In this document: positions 1 through 8,761 of the stretch, piece after piece | How the letters are laid out: every line of letters starts with the position of its first letter | Numbering within the stretch: the stretch's first letter is position 1 | From: Spyradocola sp050942925 | GTDB lineage: Bacteria > Bacillota > Clostridia > Christensenellales > UBA1750 | Length of the DNA stretch: 64,000 bases | Assembly (NCBI GenBank): GCA_050942925.1 | Contig: JBMNOF010000003.1 | Coordinates: 51,552 to 115,551 of the forward strand | Direction of reading: 5' to 3' | The notes under the pieces: generated by a model | Database searches by the model: none | What the model saw: only the letters and a program-made list of their open reading frames with translations | Told to the model about the DNA's origin: nothing | Position numbers and translations under genes: made by a program

Positions 1-555
1 CAGGAGGACGTGGACTTTGTCCTACAGCACTTCGACGGTCTGCTGCTCACCGGCGGAGGCGATCTGTGCCCGGAGACGCTGGGCTGCCCCGCACACGAGA
101 AGACCGAACCCGTTCCCCTGGACCGCGACCGGACGGAAATCGCCCTCGCGCGCGCCTTTTTTGCAGCAGGCAAGCCCATTCTGGCCATCTGCCGCGGCGA
201 ACAGGTGCTCAACGTCGCCATGGGGGGAACGCATTGCCAGCACATCTTTGACCGCCCGCAGGTGCATCTGGCGCACCAGAACCGCGAGACGCGGCACGAG
301 GTCCAGGTGGTCCCCGGCACGCATTTGCAGCGCATCTTCGGCGGCGCAAGCGTGCTGCGCGTCAACTCGACGCACCACCAGGCCGTCGAGACGCTCGCTC
401 CCTGCTTTACGCTGGCCGCCACGAGCCCGGACGGCGTGATCGAGGCCTATGAGGCCGGCGAGAACGTCCTTGCGACCCAGTGGCACCCCGAGCGCTTGCT
501 GGACGAGGGCATGATGCCCATTTGGGATTGGTTTGTCGGAACCTGCAGGGGCTGA
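1..555 (+). CDS. Class I glutamine amidotransferase-like hydrolase (gamma-glutamyl-GABA hydrolase family), 5' truncated
   Basis: Peptidase C26 / PuuD-like hydrolase that would cleave gamma-glutamyl bonds in the cytoplasm. The reading frame is open from base 1, so the true start lies left of the window; about 184 residues are visible. Seen directly: the oxyanion strand LLTGGGD near the N-terminal end, the nucleophile elbow AICRGEQ with its cysteine, and the C-terminal QWHPE that carries the catalytic His and Glu. These three together define the family. The next gene, a Gfo/Idh/MocA oxidoreductase, starts 57 bases downstream on the same strand with its own ribosome binding site, so the two may share a transcript. 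The substrate (gamma-glutamyl-GABA or another gamma-glutamyl amide) cannot be told from sequence. Confidence 0.85.
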   Translation, partial: QEDVDFVLQHFDGLLLTGGGDLCPETLGCPAHEKTEPVPLDRDRTEIALARAFFAAGKPILAICRGEQVLNVAMGGTHCQHIFDRPQVHLAHQNRETRHEVQVVPGTHLQRIFGGASVLRVNSTHHQAVETLAPCFTLAATSPDGVIEAYEAGENVLATQWHPERLLDEGMMPIWDWFVGTCRG

Positions 556-612
556 CGTCCGCCCGAAATCTTCGGGGGCTTGACGCCCATCTTCGGAAAG
601 AGAGGGATACGC

Positions 613-1590
613 ATGCGTTTTGCCGTCATCGGCACCGGGGCGATCGTGGAAAAGTTTCTTTCCGCCGGAAGCCAAGTGCCGGATTTTTCCCTATACGCGG
701 TCTACAGCCGCACCAAGGAGCGGGGACAGGCCTTTGCCGCGGCGCATGGCGCGCAGCAAAGCTTTGACAACCTGGAGGAGCTCGCCGCCTGCCCCCAGGT
801 CGACGCCGTCTACATCGCCAGCCCGAACTACGCGCACTGCCGCCAGGCGCTGCTCCTGCTCGCGGCGGGCAAGCACGTGCTGTGCGAAAAACCCATGGCC
901 AGCAATGCTTCCGAGGTCCGCAAAATGCAGGCCTGCGCGCGGGAGCACAACGTCCTTCTCCTGGAAGCGATGAAGTCCGCCTTTGTGCCCGGATTTGCCG
1001 CCCTCTCGCAGAGCCTTTCGCTGATCGGGCGCCTGCGGCGGATCACGGCTTCCTACTGCCAGTATTCTTCGCGCTACGACAAGTTCAAGCAGGGCATCGT
1101 CCTCAACGCCTTTGACCCCAAGCTGTCCAACGGCGCGCTGATGGACATCGGCGTGTACTGTGTGTATCCCGTGGTCAAGCTCTTTGGCATGCCGCGGACG
1201 ATCCAGGGCACGGCGGTCAAGCTCACCGGCGGCGTGGACGGCGCGGGAAGCATCCTGCTCGGGTACGGCGACTTCCAGGCGGATCTTCTCTACTCCAAGA
1301 TCACGGACGGAGCGCTGCCCAGCGAATTCCAGGGCGAGGGCGGCAGCCTGCTCGTGGACCGCATCAGCGAGCCGCAGTCGATTTCGATTCGCCCGCGCGG
1401 ACAGGAGACGCGCTCGCTCTACGCGCAGCCGGAATCCACTCCCATGCGCTATGAGATCGAGGCCTTCCAGCGCCTTGCGCTCGAACCCGCTTCTGCCGAA
1501 AGCTATAGCCGCGCCACCTTGGAGACCGCCATGGTCATGGAGGAAGCCCGCCGGCAGATGGGCATTGTCTTCCCCGCGGATGCACAGTAG
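613..1590 (+). CDS. Gfo/Idh/MocA family NAD(P)-dependent oxidoreductase
   Basis: Predicted cytoplasmic dehydrogenase or reductase of sugars or cyclitols, 325 residues. The N-terminus MRFAVIGTGAIVEKF is a Rossmann nucleotide-binding loop (GxGxxx), and CEKPMASN near residue 92 is the family's EKP motif carrying the catalytic-site Lys. The open frame runs 11 codons further upstream, but ATG at 613 begins exactly at the Rossmann strand and has AGAGGG six bases before it, so I start there. The C-terminal half matches the alpha/beta dimerisation domain in length. The substrate is unknown. It follows the truncated amidotransferase and precedes a tRNA promoter; I see no terminator between. Confidence 0.88.
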   Translation: MRFAVIGTGAIVEKFLSAGSQVPDFSLYAVYSRTKERGQAFAAAHGAQQSFDNLEELAACPQVDAVYIASPNYAHCRQALLLLAAGKHVLCEKPMASNASEVRKMQACAREHNVLLLEAMKSAFVPGFAALSQSLSLIGRLRRITASYCQYSSRYDKFKQGIVLNAFDPKLSNGALMDIGVYCVYPVVKLFGMPRTIQGTAVKLTGGVDGAGSILLGYGDFQADLLYSKITDGALPSEFQGEGGSLLVDRISEPQSISIRPRGQETRSLYAQPESTPMRYEIEAFQRLALEPASAESYSRATLETAMVMEEARRQMGIVFPADAQ

Positions 1591-1615
1591 GGCGCAGACT
1601 TTTTGTCGTTTTTTC

Positions 1616-1644
1616 TTGACAACGGCCCGGGATGGTGCTATAGT
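1616..1644 (+). promoter_or_regulatory. Sigma-A promoter of tRNA-Ile
   Basis: TTGACA (1616-1621), 17-base spacer, TATAGT (1639-1644), about 24 bases ahead of the mature tRNA 5' end. Confidence 0.85.
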
Positions 1645-1667
1645 AATACCGCGTCAAGCACCGGAAC

Positions 1668-1744
1668 GGGTCGCTAGCTCAGTTGGTTAGAGCACACGCC
1701 TGATAAGCGTGAGGTCGGTAGTTCGAGTCTACTGCGACCCACCA
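1668..1744 (+). tRNA. tRNA-Ile (anticodon GAT)
   Basis: 77 bases including an encoded CCA (1742-1744). The acceptor stem GGGTCGC pairs with GCGACCC. The anticodon stem CACGC/GCGTG closes the loop CTGATAA, giving anticodon GAT at 1702-1704. The T arm GGTAG-TTCGAGT-CTACT is intact. It is a single-gene unit with its own consensus promoter and terminator, outside any rRNA operon in this window. Confidence 0.97.
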
Positions 1745-1748
1745 AGCA

Positions 1749-1791
1749 AAAACTGCAATTCCAAGAAGATTGGAATTGCAGTTTTCTTTTT
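1749..1791 (+). terminator. Rho-independent terminator of tRNA-Ile
   Basis: Perfect 16-base inverted repeat (1749-1764 and 1770-1785) around a 5-base loop, ending in a T-rich tail. Confidence 0.9.
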
Positions 1792-1827
1792 CTCCGCGCG
1801 CTTTCCCGCAGAGGCGGCGCCCTTCCT

Positions 1828-2511
1828 CTAGGCCTTGACGCGCAGAACCAGCGCCCCCTGGTTGCCCGGGCCCACGCCCGACTGGTGAAAGGACCCGCCG
1901 CCGCCATAGCCGCAGCCGTTTTGTCCCTCGTTGGCGCGCCAGTGCAGCCATCCCCCGCCGCCCGCGCCGCCGTTGGGCTTGGCCGTTCCGCCGTCGCCCG
2001 CGTCGGCCGCCTTGCAGGGGGCCCGGAACCGGCAGATCGGCTGTCCATCTCCCGACCCGCCGGAGCCGCTGGAGCCGTTGCTTCCGCCGTTCACGCCGCC
2101 CGAAGAGCCGCCGGACCCGCCGTTGGAGTAGTTGGGCGAGCCGCCCCCGCCCGCGCAGGTCAACAGGCTCCCCAGCGTGGTGCTGCCGCCCGCCTCGCGG
2201 TGCGCGCCCCCCGCCCCGATCGTCACGGGGACGGCTCCGCTCAGCGACAGGTTCAGCGCCATGTTCGTGTACCCGCTGCCGCCGCCCTGCGACATGTTGC
2301 AGCCGCCCCCGCCGCCAATGCCCCAGGCGTCGCCCTGGATCGTTCCCGTCACGGAAAGCGTGCCGGAAGTATACAGCACCGCCTCCCAGTATGCCTCGCC
2401 GTCGTAATCCTCCACGTGCCAGCCCGACCATTTTCCGCTGTAGGTTGCCGCGGGCGCAGCGGAAACGTCGATTCCGCCGCCTTTCGCCCCGCCCATGAGA
2501 AATGCTTTCAT
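1828..2511 (-). CDS. Glycine-rich secreted or tail-fibre-like protein of unknown function
   Basis: 227 residues, extremely rich in Gly, Ser and Asn after residue 60, with runs such as GIGGGGGC and GGSGGSSGG and a C-terminus ending GNQGALVLRVKA. That layout (a small folded N-terminal region, a long glycine-rich middle, and a short hydrophobic beta end) resembles the glycine-rich domains of phage tail tips and fibres and of some exported Bacillota proteins. There is no clear signal peptide. ATG at 2511 has GGAGGAAG close upstream; the longer frame to 2589 lacks a ribosome site. It stands alone between the tRNA-Ile terminator and a MATE operon. Function is unassigned; a prophage remnant next to the tRNA is one possibility. 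Confidence 0.55.
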   Translation of the reverse strand: MKAFLMGGAKGGGIDVSAAPAATYSGKWSGWHVEDYDGEAYWEAVLYTSGTLSVTGTIQGDAWGIGGGGGCNMSQGGGSGYTNMALNLSLSGAVPVTIGAGGAHREAGGSTTLGSLLTCAGGGGSPNYSNGGSGGSSGGVNGGSNGSSGSGGSGDGQPICRFRAPCKAADAGDGGTAKPNGGAGGGGWLHWRANEGQNGCGYGGGGSFHQSGVGPGNQGALVLRVKA

Positions 2512-2589
2512 ACTCGCTTCCTCCCTTCCGAATCCATTGTAGGGAGCAGGCGCCCGTATGCCGCGCCGGACCGCGGCGAACAAAAGCAC

Positions 2590-2619
2590 AAAAAAAGGAC
2601 CGCGACGCGGTCCTTTTTT
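2590..2619 (-). terminator. Terminator of the dcd-MATE transcript (works both ways)
   Basis: GGACCGCG/CGCGGTCC hairpin flanked by A6 and T6 runs, just past the MATE stop codon. Confidence 0.85.
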
Positions 2620-2628
2620 GAAAAGTGC

Positions 2629-3996
2629 TTATTCGCCAAGGGGCTTGATCTTGGTCCGGTACGCGTGCAGGAAGAAGAGCGTGCACAGCGCGCAGGAAGC
2701 CAATTCCGCGATGGGGAATGCCCACCAGACGTTGTTGACCTGACCGGTGAGCGAAAGCAGCCAGGCGGCGGGCAGGAGCACGACGAGCTGGCGCGCAACC
2801 GAGATGACAAGGCTGGGAATGCCGTCTCCCAAGGCCTGGAAGACCGAGCTGATGACGATGGAATAGGCCGCGACGAGGAAGTGCACGCTGATGATCCGCA
2901 GCGCGGAAACGCCGAGCTCCTGCATGGCGGTGGAGGCGTCAAACAGCCGCATGAGCTGCGCCGGAAGGAGCTGGAAGATGAGCACGCCCACCGCCATGAT
3001 GATCAACGCGTAGAGCACGGACAACTTGATCGTGCCCAGGATGCGCGACTTTTTGCGCGCGCCGTAGTTGTAGGAGATGATGGGGACCATTCCGTTGTTC
3101 AGGCCGAATACGGGCATGAACACAAAGGACTGCAGCTTGAAGTAGACGCCAAAGACCGCCGCCGCCGTCGAGGAGAAGCTGATGAGGATCTTGTTCATGC
3201 CAAAGGTCATCACCGAGGAGATGGAGGCCATGATGATGGAGGGCACGCCCACGGCATAGATGCGGCCGATGGCCTTTCCATCCGGGCGGAAATGGCGGAA
3301 GGAGAGATGGATGTCGTGGTTCAGCTTGTGGTTGAACAGGATGCCCAGCCCAAAGCCGGCGATCTGTCCGATGACCGTGGCCAGCGCCGCGCCCGTAACC
3401 CCCATTTTCGGGAATCCGAGCAGGCCAAAGATCATGATGGGGTCCAGGATGATGTTGATGATCGCGCCCACGCCCTGGGTAATCATGGTGTAGAAGGTCC
3501 GGCCCGTGGCCTGCAGCAGGCGCTCAAACGCGATCTGCCCGAAGATGCCGAAGCTCAGGATCGTCACCACCCGCAGGTAGTCCTCGCCATAGTCCACGAT
3601 CTCGGGAATGTCCGTCTGCCAGAGCATAAACTGCCGGGAGAAGAACACGCCGAACAGAATGAAGAGCACGGAGGTCAGCAGCATGACGAACACGCCGTTG
3701 TCGGCCGCGCGGTTGGCGCTGTCAAAATCCTTCGCGCCCAGCGAGCGGGAGAGCAGCGCGTTGATGCCGACGCCCGTGCCCGTCGCAAAGGCAATCATCA
3801 GGTTCTGGATCGGGAAGGCCAGGGAGACCGCCGTCAGCGCGTTTTCACTGATGCGCGCGACGAATACCGAGTCCACGACGTTGTAGAGCGCCTGCACCAG
3901 CATGGAAATCATGATCGGCAGGGACATGCTCAGAAGCAGCTTGTTGATGGGCATTACGCCCATCTTGTTTTCCTGTGCGGGTACTTCGCTTTGCAT
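2629..3996 (-). CDS. MATE family multidrug/Na+ (or H+) antiporter
   Basis: 455-residue inner-membrane exporter of the MATE superfamily. The hydrophobic profile gives about 12 membrane spans in two homologous halves, starting at NKLLLSMSLPIMISMLVQALYNVVDS, the usual N-terminal MATE signature. The C-terminus is short and basic. I start at ATG 3996, which has GAGGAGG six bases upstream; five more codons are open before it. It lies 21 bases downstream of dCTP deaminase on the same strand and is followed by a strong terminator, so it is the last gene of that unit. Substrates are not predictable; members export cationic drugs and dyes. A second, distinct MATE gene is at 61265-62629. Confidence 0.92.
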   Translation of the reverse strand: MQSEVPAQENKMGVMPINKLLLSMSLPIMISMLVQALYNVVDSVFVARISENALTAVSLAFPIQNLMIAFATGTGVGINALLSRSLGAKDFDSANRAADNGVFVMLLTSVLFILFGVFFSRQFMLWQTDIPEIVDYGEDYLRVVTILSFGIFGQIAFERLLQATGRTFYTMITQGVGAIINIILDPIMIFGLLGFPKMGVTGAALATVIGQIAGFGLGILFNHKLNHDIHLSFRHFRPDGKAIGRIYAVGVPSIIMASISSVMTFGMNKILISFSSTAAAVFGVYFKLQSFVFMPVFGLNNGMVPIISYNYGARKKSRILGTIKLSVLYALIIMAVGVLIFQLLPAQLMRLFDASTAMQELGVSALRIISVHFLVAAYSIVISSVFQALGDGIPSLVISVARQLVVLLPAAWLLSLTGQVNNVWWAFPIAELASCALCTLFFLHAYRTKIKPLGE

Positions 3997-4017
3997 GAAG
4001 ATCCTCCTCATTCTCTC

Positions 4018-4569
4018 TTAATTGATCTCAATTCTTTTTACTTCAGCATCGAGGAACACCTTCGAGCCTGTGGCGCCTCGCTGTCTTTGGTACTTGCCGT
4101 CATAGGGATGCAACGCCGCACCGTCCAGCTTGGCAAACACCAGCTGACCAATCCGGCGCCCCGCCCGCAGCTCGATGGCGCAGCGGTTGGCGTTGAAGAG
4201 TTCCAACGTGATCTCCCCTTCAAACCCCGGGTCCACCCATCCGGCGTTCTGGATGAACAGCCCCATGCGCCCAAGGGAGCTCCGCCCCTCGACAAACGCG
4301 GTGAGATCGTCCGGCAGGGCGACGTATTCCATCGTCGTGGCCAGGACGAATTGATTGGGCAGCAGGACGAATCGCTCCGTCTGGATGGTCCGGTAGTCGC
4401 TCTCCCGGTCCAGCGTGACGAGCCCATCCGGCGAAGCCTCCACAACGCTGAAGGTGTTCCCCAGCCGAATGTCCACGCTTGCGGGCTGCACCTGCTCCCT
4501 TTCCAGCGGGGAGACGACCAACTCGCCCGACTCCAGCATGCGCAGAATCGTCCGATCCGACAGGATCAC
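4018..4569 (-). CDS. dcd: dCTP deaminase
   Basis: 183 residues, the normal length. It deaminates dCTP to dUTP to supply dTMP synthesis; some relatives also hydrolyse dUTP to dUMP. Motifs seen: QPASVDIRLG (28-37), EGRSSLGRMGL (94-104) contributing nucleotide-binding Arg and Ser, and NAGWVDPGFEGEITLEL (108-124), where E123 aligns with the catalytic Glu of the family. The C-terminal GATGSKVFLD also fits. The start is GTG at 4569 with GGAGGAGAAACC directly before it. It sits between a nucleoside phosphorylase (85 bases upstream) and MATE (21 bases downstream), all on the minus strand, probably one operon. Confidence 0.93.
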   Translation of the reverse strand: MILSDRTILRMLESGELVVSPLEREQVQPASVDIRLGNTFSVVEASPDGLVTLDRESDYRTIQTERFVLLPNQFVLATTMEYVALPDDLTAFVEGRSSLGRMGLFIQNAGWVDPGFEGEITLELFNANRCAIELRAGRRIGQLVFAKLDGAALHPYDGKYQRQRGATGSKVFLDAEVKRIEIN

Positions 4570-4653
4570 GGTTTCTCCTCCTCTCCAGTTTGCAAGAGAA
4601 ACTCCCCCCGCGCAAACTCCGCATAAGGGGGGAGGTCCTTGCCGCGCCGGCGC

Positions 4654-5421
4654 TTAGGCGCCCCGCGCGGCAAAGTGGGCCAGGGCCAACGCGATGGCAA
4701 AATGCCCTACGTCGTGCTGTGAGCCCTCCTTTTGCCCGGCCGCAAGGCGCGCATCCCATTCCGGTGCGTCGAGCAGGTCGCCGCTTGTGAAAAAGGCATA
4801 CAGCTCCTTTTTCCGAAAGTCGCACACGGCCTGCACCGCGGCGCACTCCATTTCAACGGAAATGCAGCCCTCGGCCTTGCGCTTTTCAAAATTCCCGCGC
4901 GTCTCGCGGTAGAGGGCGTCTGTGGTCCAGGTCTTTCCCAACACGCACGGAATCCCATTCTCCCGCATGCAGGCCGCGACGGTTTCCGCATTGCGCACCG
5001 GAATGTAGTCCGCGGGCGGCGCGTAGTGGTACGAGGTTCCCTCGTCGCGGTAGGCCGCCGTGGGGACCATGACCTTGCCCCGCGCGATTTCCTTGTTCAG
5101 GCAGCCTGCGCCTCCAAAGAGGATGTACTTGTCCGTTTGAAAGACGGCGAAGCTGTCCTCGATCGTGCCTACACAGGCCGGCGCGCCGACGCTCGTCTTG
5201 AAGAAAGCAAAGGTGTTCCCCTCGTGCTGCATCCGCCAGACCGGCGTCTCCCCCGTGACGGAGTAGAGCGCGCCGATCCGCTCACAGGCATAGGTTTGCA
5301 GGACAAAGTCCTCAATCTCGTGAGAAAAGGTCAAGATGCAGGCATCCACCTGCGGCGCATCCGGCTCCACGCGAGGCTGGAGGATGGCGGGCGTGCATTC
5401 GTCAAAGGATTCCGTAATCAT
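4654..5421 (-). CDS. Nucleoside phosphorylase (PNP/UDP family)
   Basis: 255 residues. It would split a nucleoside with phosphate into base and ribose-1-phosphate in the cytoplasm. The family features are a Gly-rich phosphate-binding turn (ILFGGAGCLN near residue 105) and the ribose and base contact SVEMECAAV, whose Glu contacts ribose. The C-terminal segment FFTSGDLLD...EGSQHD resembles the lid region of uridine/purine phosphorylases. ATG at 5421 has AAGGGGGAA upstream and lies 35 bases after a consensus promoter; the open frame extends 21 codons further but overlaps that promoter. Purine versus uridine preference cannot be decided here. Likely first gene of the unit with dcd and MATE. Confidence 0.85.
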   Translation of the reverse strand: MITESFDECTPAILQPRVEPDAPQVDACILTFSHEIEDFVLQTYACERIGALYSVTGETPVWRMQHEGNTFAFFKTSVGAPACVGTIEDSFAVFQTDKYILFGGAGCLNKEIARGKVMVPTAAYRDEGTSYHYAPPADYIPVRNAETVAACMRENGIPCVLGKTWTTDALYRETRGNFEKRKAEGCISVEMECAAVQAVCDFRKKELYAFFTSGDLLDAPEWDARLAAGQKEGSQHDVGHFAIALALAHFAARGA

Positions 5422-5455
5422 ACAGGATTCCCCCTTCCACGGGCAAACTGACTGT

Positions 5456-5484
5456 ATTATACAGAGTTCTTCCCCCCTTTTCAA
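5456..5484 (-). promoter_or_regulatory. Sigma-A promoter of the nucleoside phosphorylase-dcd-MATE unit
   Basis: On the minus strand TTGAAA (5484-5479), 17-base spacer, TATAAT (5461-5456). Confidence 0.8.
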
Positions 5485-5546
5485 GCGAGAGTGGGTAAAT
5501 TTTCTCCTGCAACGGCATTCGTTCTAAATTTCCGGATTTCCCTCCG

Positions 5547-5591
5547 AAAAAAATGCGCCCGGAAGGCGGAAAAATTCCGTCTTCCGGGCGC
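5547..5591 (-). terminator. Terminator after the minus-strand oxidoreductase
   Basis: GCGCCCGGAAG/CTTCCGGGCGC hairpin (5555-5565, 5580-5590) followed on the minus strand by a T7 run. Confidence 0.9.
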
Positions 5592-5615
5592 CATCGCAGT
5601 GCGCAGCCGCAGGGA

Positions 5616-6683
5616 TTAGATCGAGCAGGCAACGGAATGCCCGCACTCTGCCGAAGCAAAGATCGTCTCGATGAGCTGGAGCACGCGCCGGACCTGTTCG
5701 GGCTTGACGATGAGCTCCGCGCCGTTGTCGAGGACATCCACCAGGTTGCGGTACAGGCTCGTCCAATCGGCGTCGCTCGTGGGCAGGGGCAGCTCCTCGC
5801 GCGTCTCCGGCGGGCGGGGGGCCATCATGCGGGTGGGGCCAGCGGGCGTCTGCACGACGACCGGGGCGACCTTCCCCTCGGTGCCGAAGCGGGGCCGCGT
5901 GATGCCGCCCTTTTCCGCCGTAAAGTCGTCGATCTCCAGGGTTCCGCCCGCGCCGATGCAGTACCAGCGGGGCAGCGCGCGGAAGGCGTAAGAGCCGACC
6001 TCCACGGTCAGCACCGGACCGCCTTCGAGCTTGAGCAGGACCTTGAAGTAGTCGTCGACCTCCTTGTTGGCCTCCAGGATCGACATCAGCTCCGCCTTGA
6101 CGTCCACGATCTTCTTGTCCGGGTACATCCACAGCAGCTGGTCAAACATGTGCACGCCCCAGTCGTACACCATGCCGCCGCCATAGGCCTTAAAGGCGCG
6201 CCAGCCGTACATCGCGCCCACGGTGCCAAAGACGCGGCTCTCGATGGAGTAGACCTTGCCGATCGTGCCGCTCTCGACCACCTCGCGCATGATGCGGTAG
6301 TCCTTGTCCCAGCGGCGGTTCTGGTGCACGGTCAGAAGCTTGCCGCACTCGCGGCTGACGGCCACCATCTCGTCCCAGTCGGCGACAGAGAGCGTCGCGG
6401 GCTTTTCCGTCATGACGTTCTTTCCCGCGCGCAGGGCCGCAATGACCAGTTCCTTGTGCACCTGGTTGGGGGTTGCCACCAGGACAAAGTTGATCTCCTC
6501 GATGGAGAGGAGCTCTTCCAGCGTCTTGCACGGACGCATGCCAAACTCTTCCTTTGCGGAAGCCAGCTGCTTTTCGTCTACGTCGTAGGCCGCGAGGAAC
6601 TGAACGCCCGGGATCTTCGAGGCGTTCGTCGCATGCCAATGGGCCATGCCGCCAAATCCAATGATGCCAATGCGCAAACTCAT
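5616..6683 (-). CDS. Gfo/Idh/MocA family oxidoreductase
   Basis: 355 residues, N-terminal Rossmann fold starting MSLRIGIIGFGGMAHWHA, family motif TEKPATLS near residue 95 and a C-terminal Gfo/Idh/MocA domain. Members oxidise or reduce sugars, inositols and N-acetyl amino sugars with NAD(P). GAAGGAAGGG precedes the ATG. It is 67 bases downstream of a GH127 arabinofuranosidase gene on the same strand and is closed by a strong terminator, which suggests the two act on the same plant-derived sugar, released outside or imported and then oxidised. That link is inferred from position only. It is clearly different from the 613-1590 paralogue. Confidence 0.9.
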   Translation of the reverse strand: MSLRIGIIGFGGMAHWHATNASKIPGVQFLAAYDVDEKQLASAKEEFGMRPCKTLEELLSIEEINFVLVATPNQVHKELVIAALRAGKNVMTEKPATLSVADWDEMVAVSRECGKLLTVHQNRRWDKDYRIMREVVESGTIGKVYSIESRVFGTVGAMYGWRAFKAYGGGMVYDWGVHMFDQLLWMYPDKKIVDVKAELMSILEANKEVDDYFKVLLKLEGGPVLTVEVGSYAFRALPRWYCIGAGGTLEIDDFTAEKGGITRPRFGTEGKVAPVVVQTPAGPTRMMAPRPPETREELPLPTSDADWTSLYRNLVDVLDNGAELIVKPEQVRRVLQLIETIFASAECGHSVACSI

Positions 6684-6750
6684 GCGTATTCCCTTCCTTC
6701 TGTCGGGGCTCGGCGCGCGCCGTCCCCGCGTTCTAAACGCTTTCTATCTG

Positions 6751-8631
6751 TCATTCCCGCGCGCAGGGGAACTGCGCGATCCGCAGCGGCGCCTGTGCGT
6801 AGGGCACGAGCGCGATCTGCTCCACCTCTGCGCCGTTGCGCAGCGGACGCACGGGTGGGTCGTCCGCCGATCCGCCTTTTTCCGTCCACTGCGGGCAGCG
6901 GAAGGCCGAGCAGGTGATCCGCGCGCCCTCCGCCTCCACGGCAAAGCCGCGTTCCGGCATCAGGGCATAATTCCAGGGTCCCGCAGGCTCCGCCCAGCGG
7001 TCGCACAGGGGCAGCTCGCCCTTGTACTCCCACCGCGCCGGGATCGGCAGGGCGTAGAGCACCGGCCCGCGGCAAACCGCGAGCGTCTGGTGATGCCACT
7101 TCTCCGTGCGCACGTCCATGGGCAGCGTCAAGTCGATCTCGTCGCCGTCCTGCCAGGTTCTCTCGATGCGGAGATACTCGCCCGCCACGCCGGAAAATCT
7201 CTCCTCGCCCACCTGCGCGCAAGCGCCCTGGGCCCAGCCCGGGATGCGCAGCCAGATCGGGAAGCGCTCCTCGCCCTCCATCTTCAGTCGGATGCGCACC
7301 CGCCCGCTCGTGGGGTAGTCGCCCTCCACCGTCAGGCGCACGCGGGTCTGCCCCACGCGCCAGATCACCTCGCACGGCGCATAGGATTGCGCCGCCAGGC
7401 CGCCGCCCCGCACCGCCATCCACAGGTGGGCGACAAACTTGGGGTAGCCCTGGTGCAGGTTCGCCGTGCAGCAGCCGAAGTTCGGCTCCAACCCAAACAC
7501 GGTGGCGTCCGGGCCGTTGTTGTACCAGGCGCGCGGATAGCGGTCAATGCGGATCTGATTGACCTGCTGGTCGTACTGGTGCGCCCAGCCGTCGGGCGAG
7601 AGCGCTGCAGGCAGCGCATTGTAGGCAATGCGCTCCCAGAGATCGCCGATGGAAGCCTCTCCGGTCATGGCCAGCACCCGCTCCAGGGAGTAGAGCGTTT
7701 CCACCACCGCGCAGGTCTCCGTGCCCTGCGAAGGGTTAGCGCCCGACAGATGCTCGTCCCCGGTGAACATGCCGTTGGCCACGCCGTGGTAGCGCTGGAG
7801 CTTCTCCCAGCCGGCGCGGAAGGCGTCCGCTTGCTTGGTGCCGCCGTGCAGCGCATGCTCGACCTGCGGCGTCTTGAGCGCCATGGCCACGTTCACCACG
7901 TGCGTGCGCTGGTGAATCTGCCAAGCCTCCGACCACGGATCGGCGTCCGCCTTCAGGCACGGTTCGAGCTTGTCCCAGGGATGCGCGCGCTTCTGATCCT
8001 GCTCATCGGGGAAGTTGTGAAACAGGCGCGTCCAGTCCATGGACTGCTCCAAGATCTTATCGCAGAGCTTGAGCAAGCTGGCGCGGCCCGTGATGTCGTA
8101 GAGCCAAAGGATCACGTCCACGCAGTCGCCCGCCCGCGCGATGGCCCACAGCCCGAGGGGCTGCTCGTCCAACTTTCGGGCCATATACGCGCAGTACTTT
8201 GTCAAGAAGACCAGGATCTTTTTGTCGCCCGTGATGGAAAAGAACTGCTGCAAGGCCTTGAGCACGACCATGCGCGGCCACCAGTCGGGGTTGTCCCGCG
8301 GGCCGAAGAACCCCTCCTCGTCCTGAGAGGCGAGGATCCAGTCCACAAAGCGCCTGGCGGTTTTCTGCAGCTCCTCGTCCTCCAGCTGCCAGGCCAGGGG
8401 GATCAGGCCGTCCAGATAGTAGGGGCCGCGTTCCCAGTTTTCGCCTTTTCCGCCCATCCAGGCGCTGTCGCGCAAGCCGTCCCAAACGCGGGTGATTTGG
8501 CCGCCCAGCCCGTTGGCCTGCGCCCGCTCCGCCGCAAGAAGGTAGCCGCGCGGCTTTACGGCGCCGATGGGCAGGGGGGCAAAGGCATCGCGCGCCAGCG
8601 GCGCGCGATGGAAGATCGCCCTGTCAATCAT
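6751..8631 (-). CDS. GH127 / DUF1680 family beta-L-arabinofuranosidase-like glycoside hydrolase
   Basis: 626 residues, close to the usual 620-660 of GH127. The family hydrolyses beta-L-arabinofuranosides such as those on plant hydroxyproline glycoproteins, using a zinc-bound cysteine nucleophile. Seen in the sequence: GDEHLSG (291-297), TETCAVVE (304-311) with C307, and NFGCCTAN (384-391) with C387/C388, which match the zinc-thiolate cluster of the family. There is no signal peptide, so it probably acts in the cytoplasm on imported oligosaccharides. ATG at 8631 has AAAGGAGA upstream; 59 further codons are open but lack a ribosome site. Downstream is a Gfo/Idh/MocA oxidoreductase, likely in the same transcript. 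Confidence 0.9.
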   Translation of the reverse strand: MIDRAIFHRAPLARDAFAPLPIGAVKPRGYLLAAERAQANGLGGQITRVWDGLRDSAWMGGKGENWERGPYYLDGLIPLAWQLEDEELQKTARRFVDWILASQDEEGFFGPRDNPDWWPRMVVLKALQQFFSITGDKKILVFLTKYCAYMARKLDEQPLGLWAIARAGDCVDVILWLYDITGRASLLKLCDKILEQSMDWTRLFHNFPDEQDQKRAHPWDKLEPCLKADADPWSEAWQIHQRTHVVNVAMALKTPQVEHALHGGTKQADAFRAGWEKLQRYHGVANGMFTGDEHLSGANPSQGTETCAVVETLYSLERVLAMTGEASIGDLWERIAYNALPAALSPDGWAHQYDQQVNQIRIDRYPRAWYNNGPDATVFGLEPNFGCCTANLHQGYPKFVAHLWMAVRGGGLAAQSYAPCEVIWRVGQTRVRLTVEGDYPTSGRVRIRLKMEGEERFPIWLRIPGWAQGACAQVGEERFSGVAGEYLRIERTWQDGDEIDLTLPMDVRTEKWHHQTLAVCRGPVLYALPIPARWEYKGELPLCDRWAEPAGPWNYALMPERGFAVEAEGARITCSAFRCPQWTEKGGSADDPPVRPLRNGAEVEQIALVPYAQAPLRIAQFPCARE

Positions 8632-8704
8632 GTGGGAGTTCTCCTTTCTCCGAGGTGGGGGGAGAGCCGGCACTGTCTCCGGCGTCCTCCCTTTATCTTG
8701 CAAT

Positions 8705-8733
8705 ATTCTACCCTTTTCCCCTCCATTTCGCAA
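8705..8733 (-). promoter_or_regulatory. Possible promoter of the GH127-oxidoreductase unit
   Basis: Minus strand TTGCGA, 17-base spacer, TAGAAT, about 75 bases before the GH127 start. Confidence 0.45.
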
Positions 8734-8761
8734 GCAATATTCCGGTAAAGTGCGATGCCGG

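Noticed and set aside
1885..4626. Very long plus-strand open frame (913 codons) opposite the glycine-rich, MATE and dcd genes
   Set aside because: Composition is Arg/Ala/His/Gly-rich as expected of antisense to high-GC genes; no ribosome site or known domain, and the minus-strand genes are clear.
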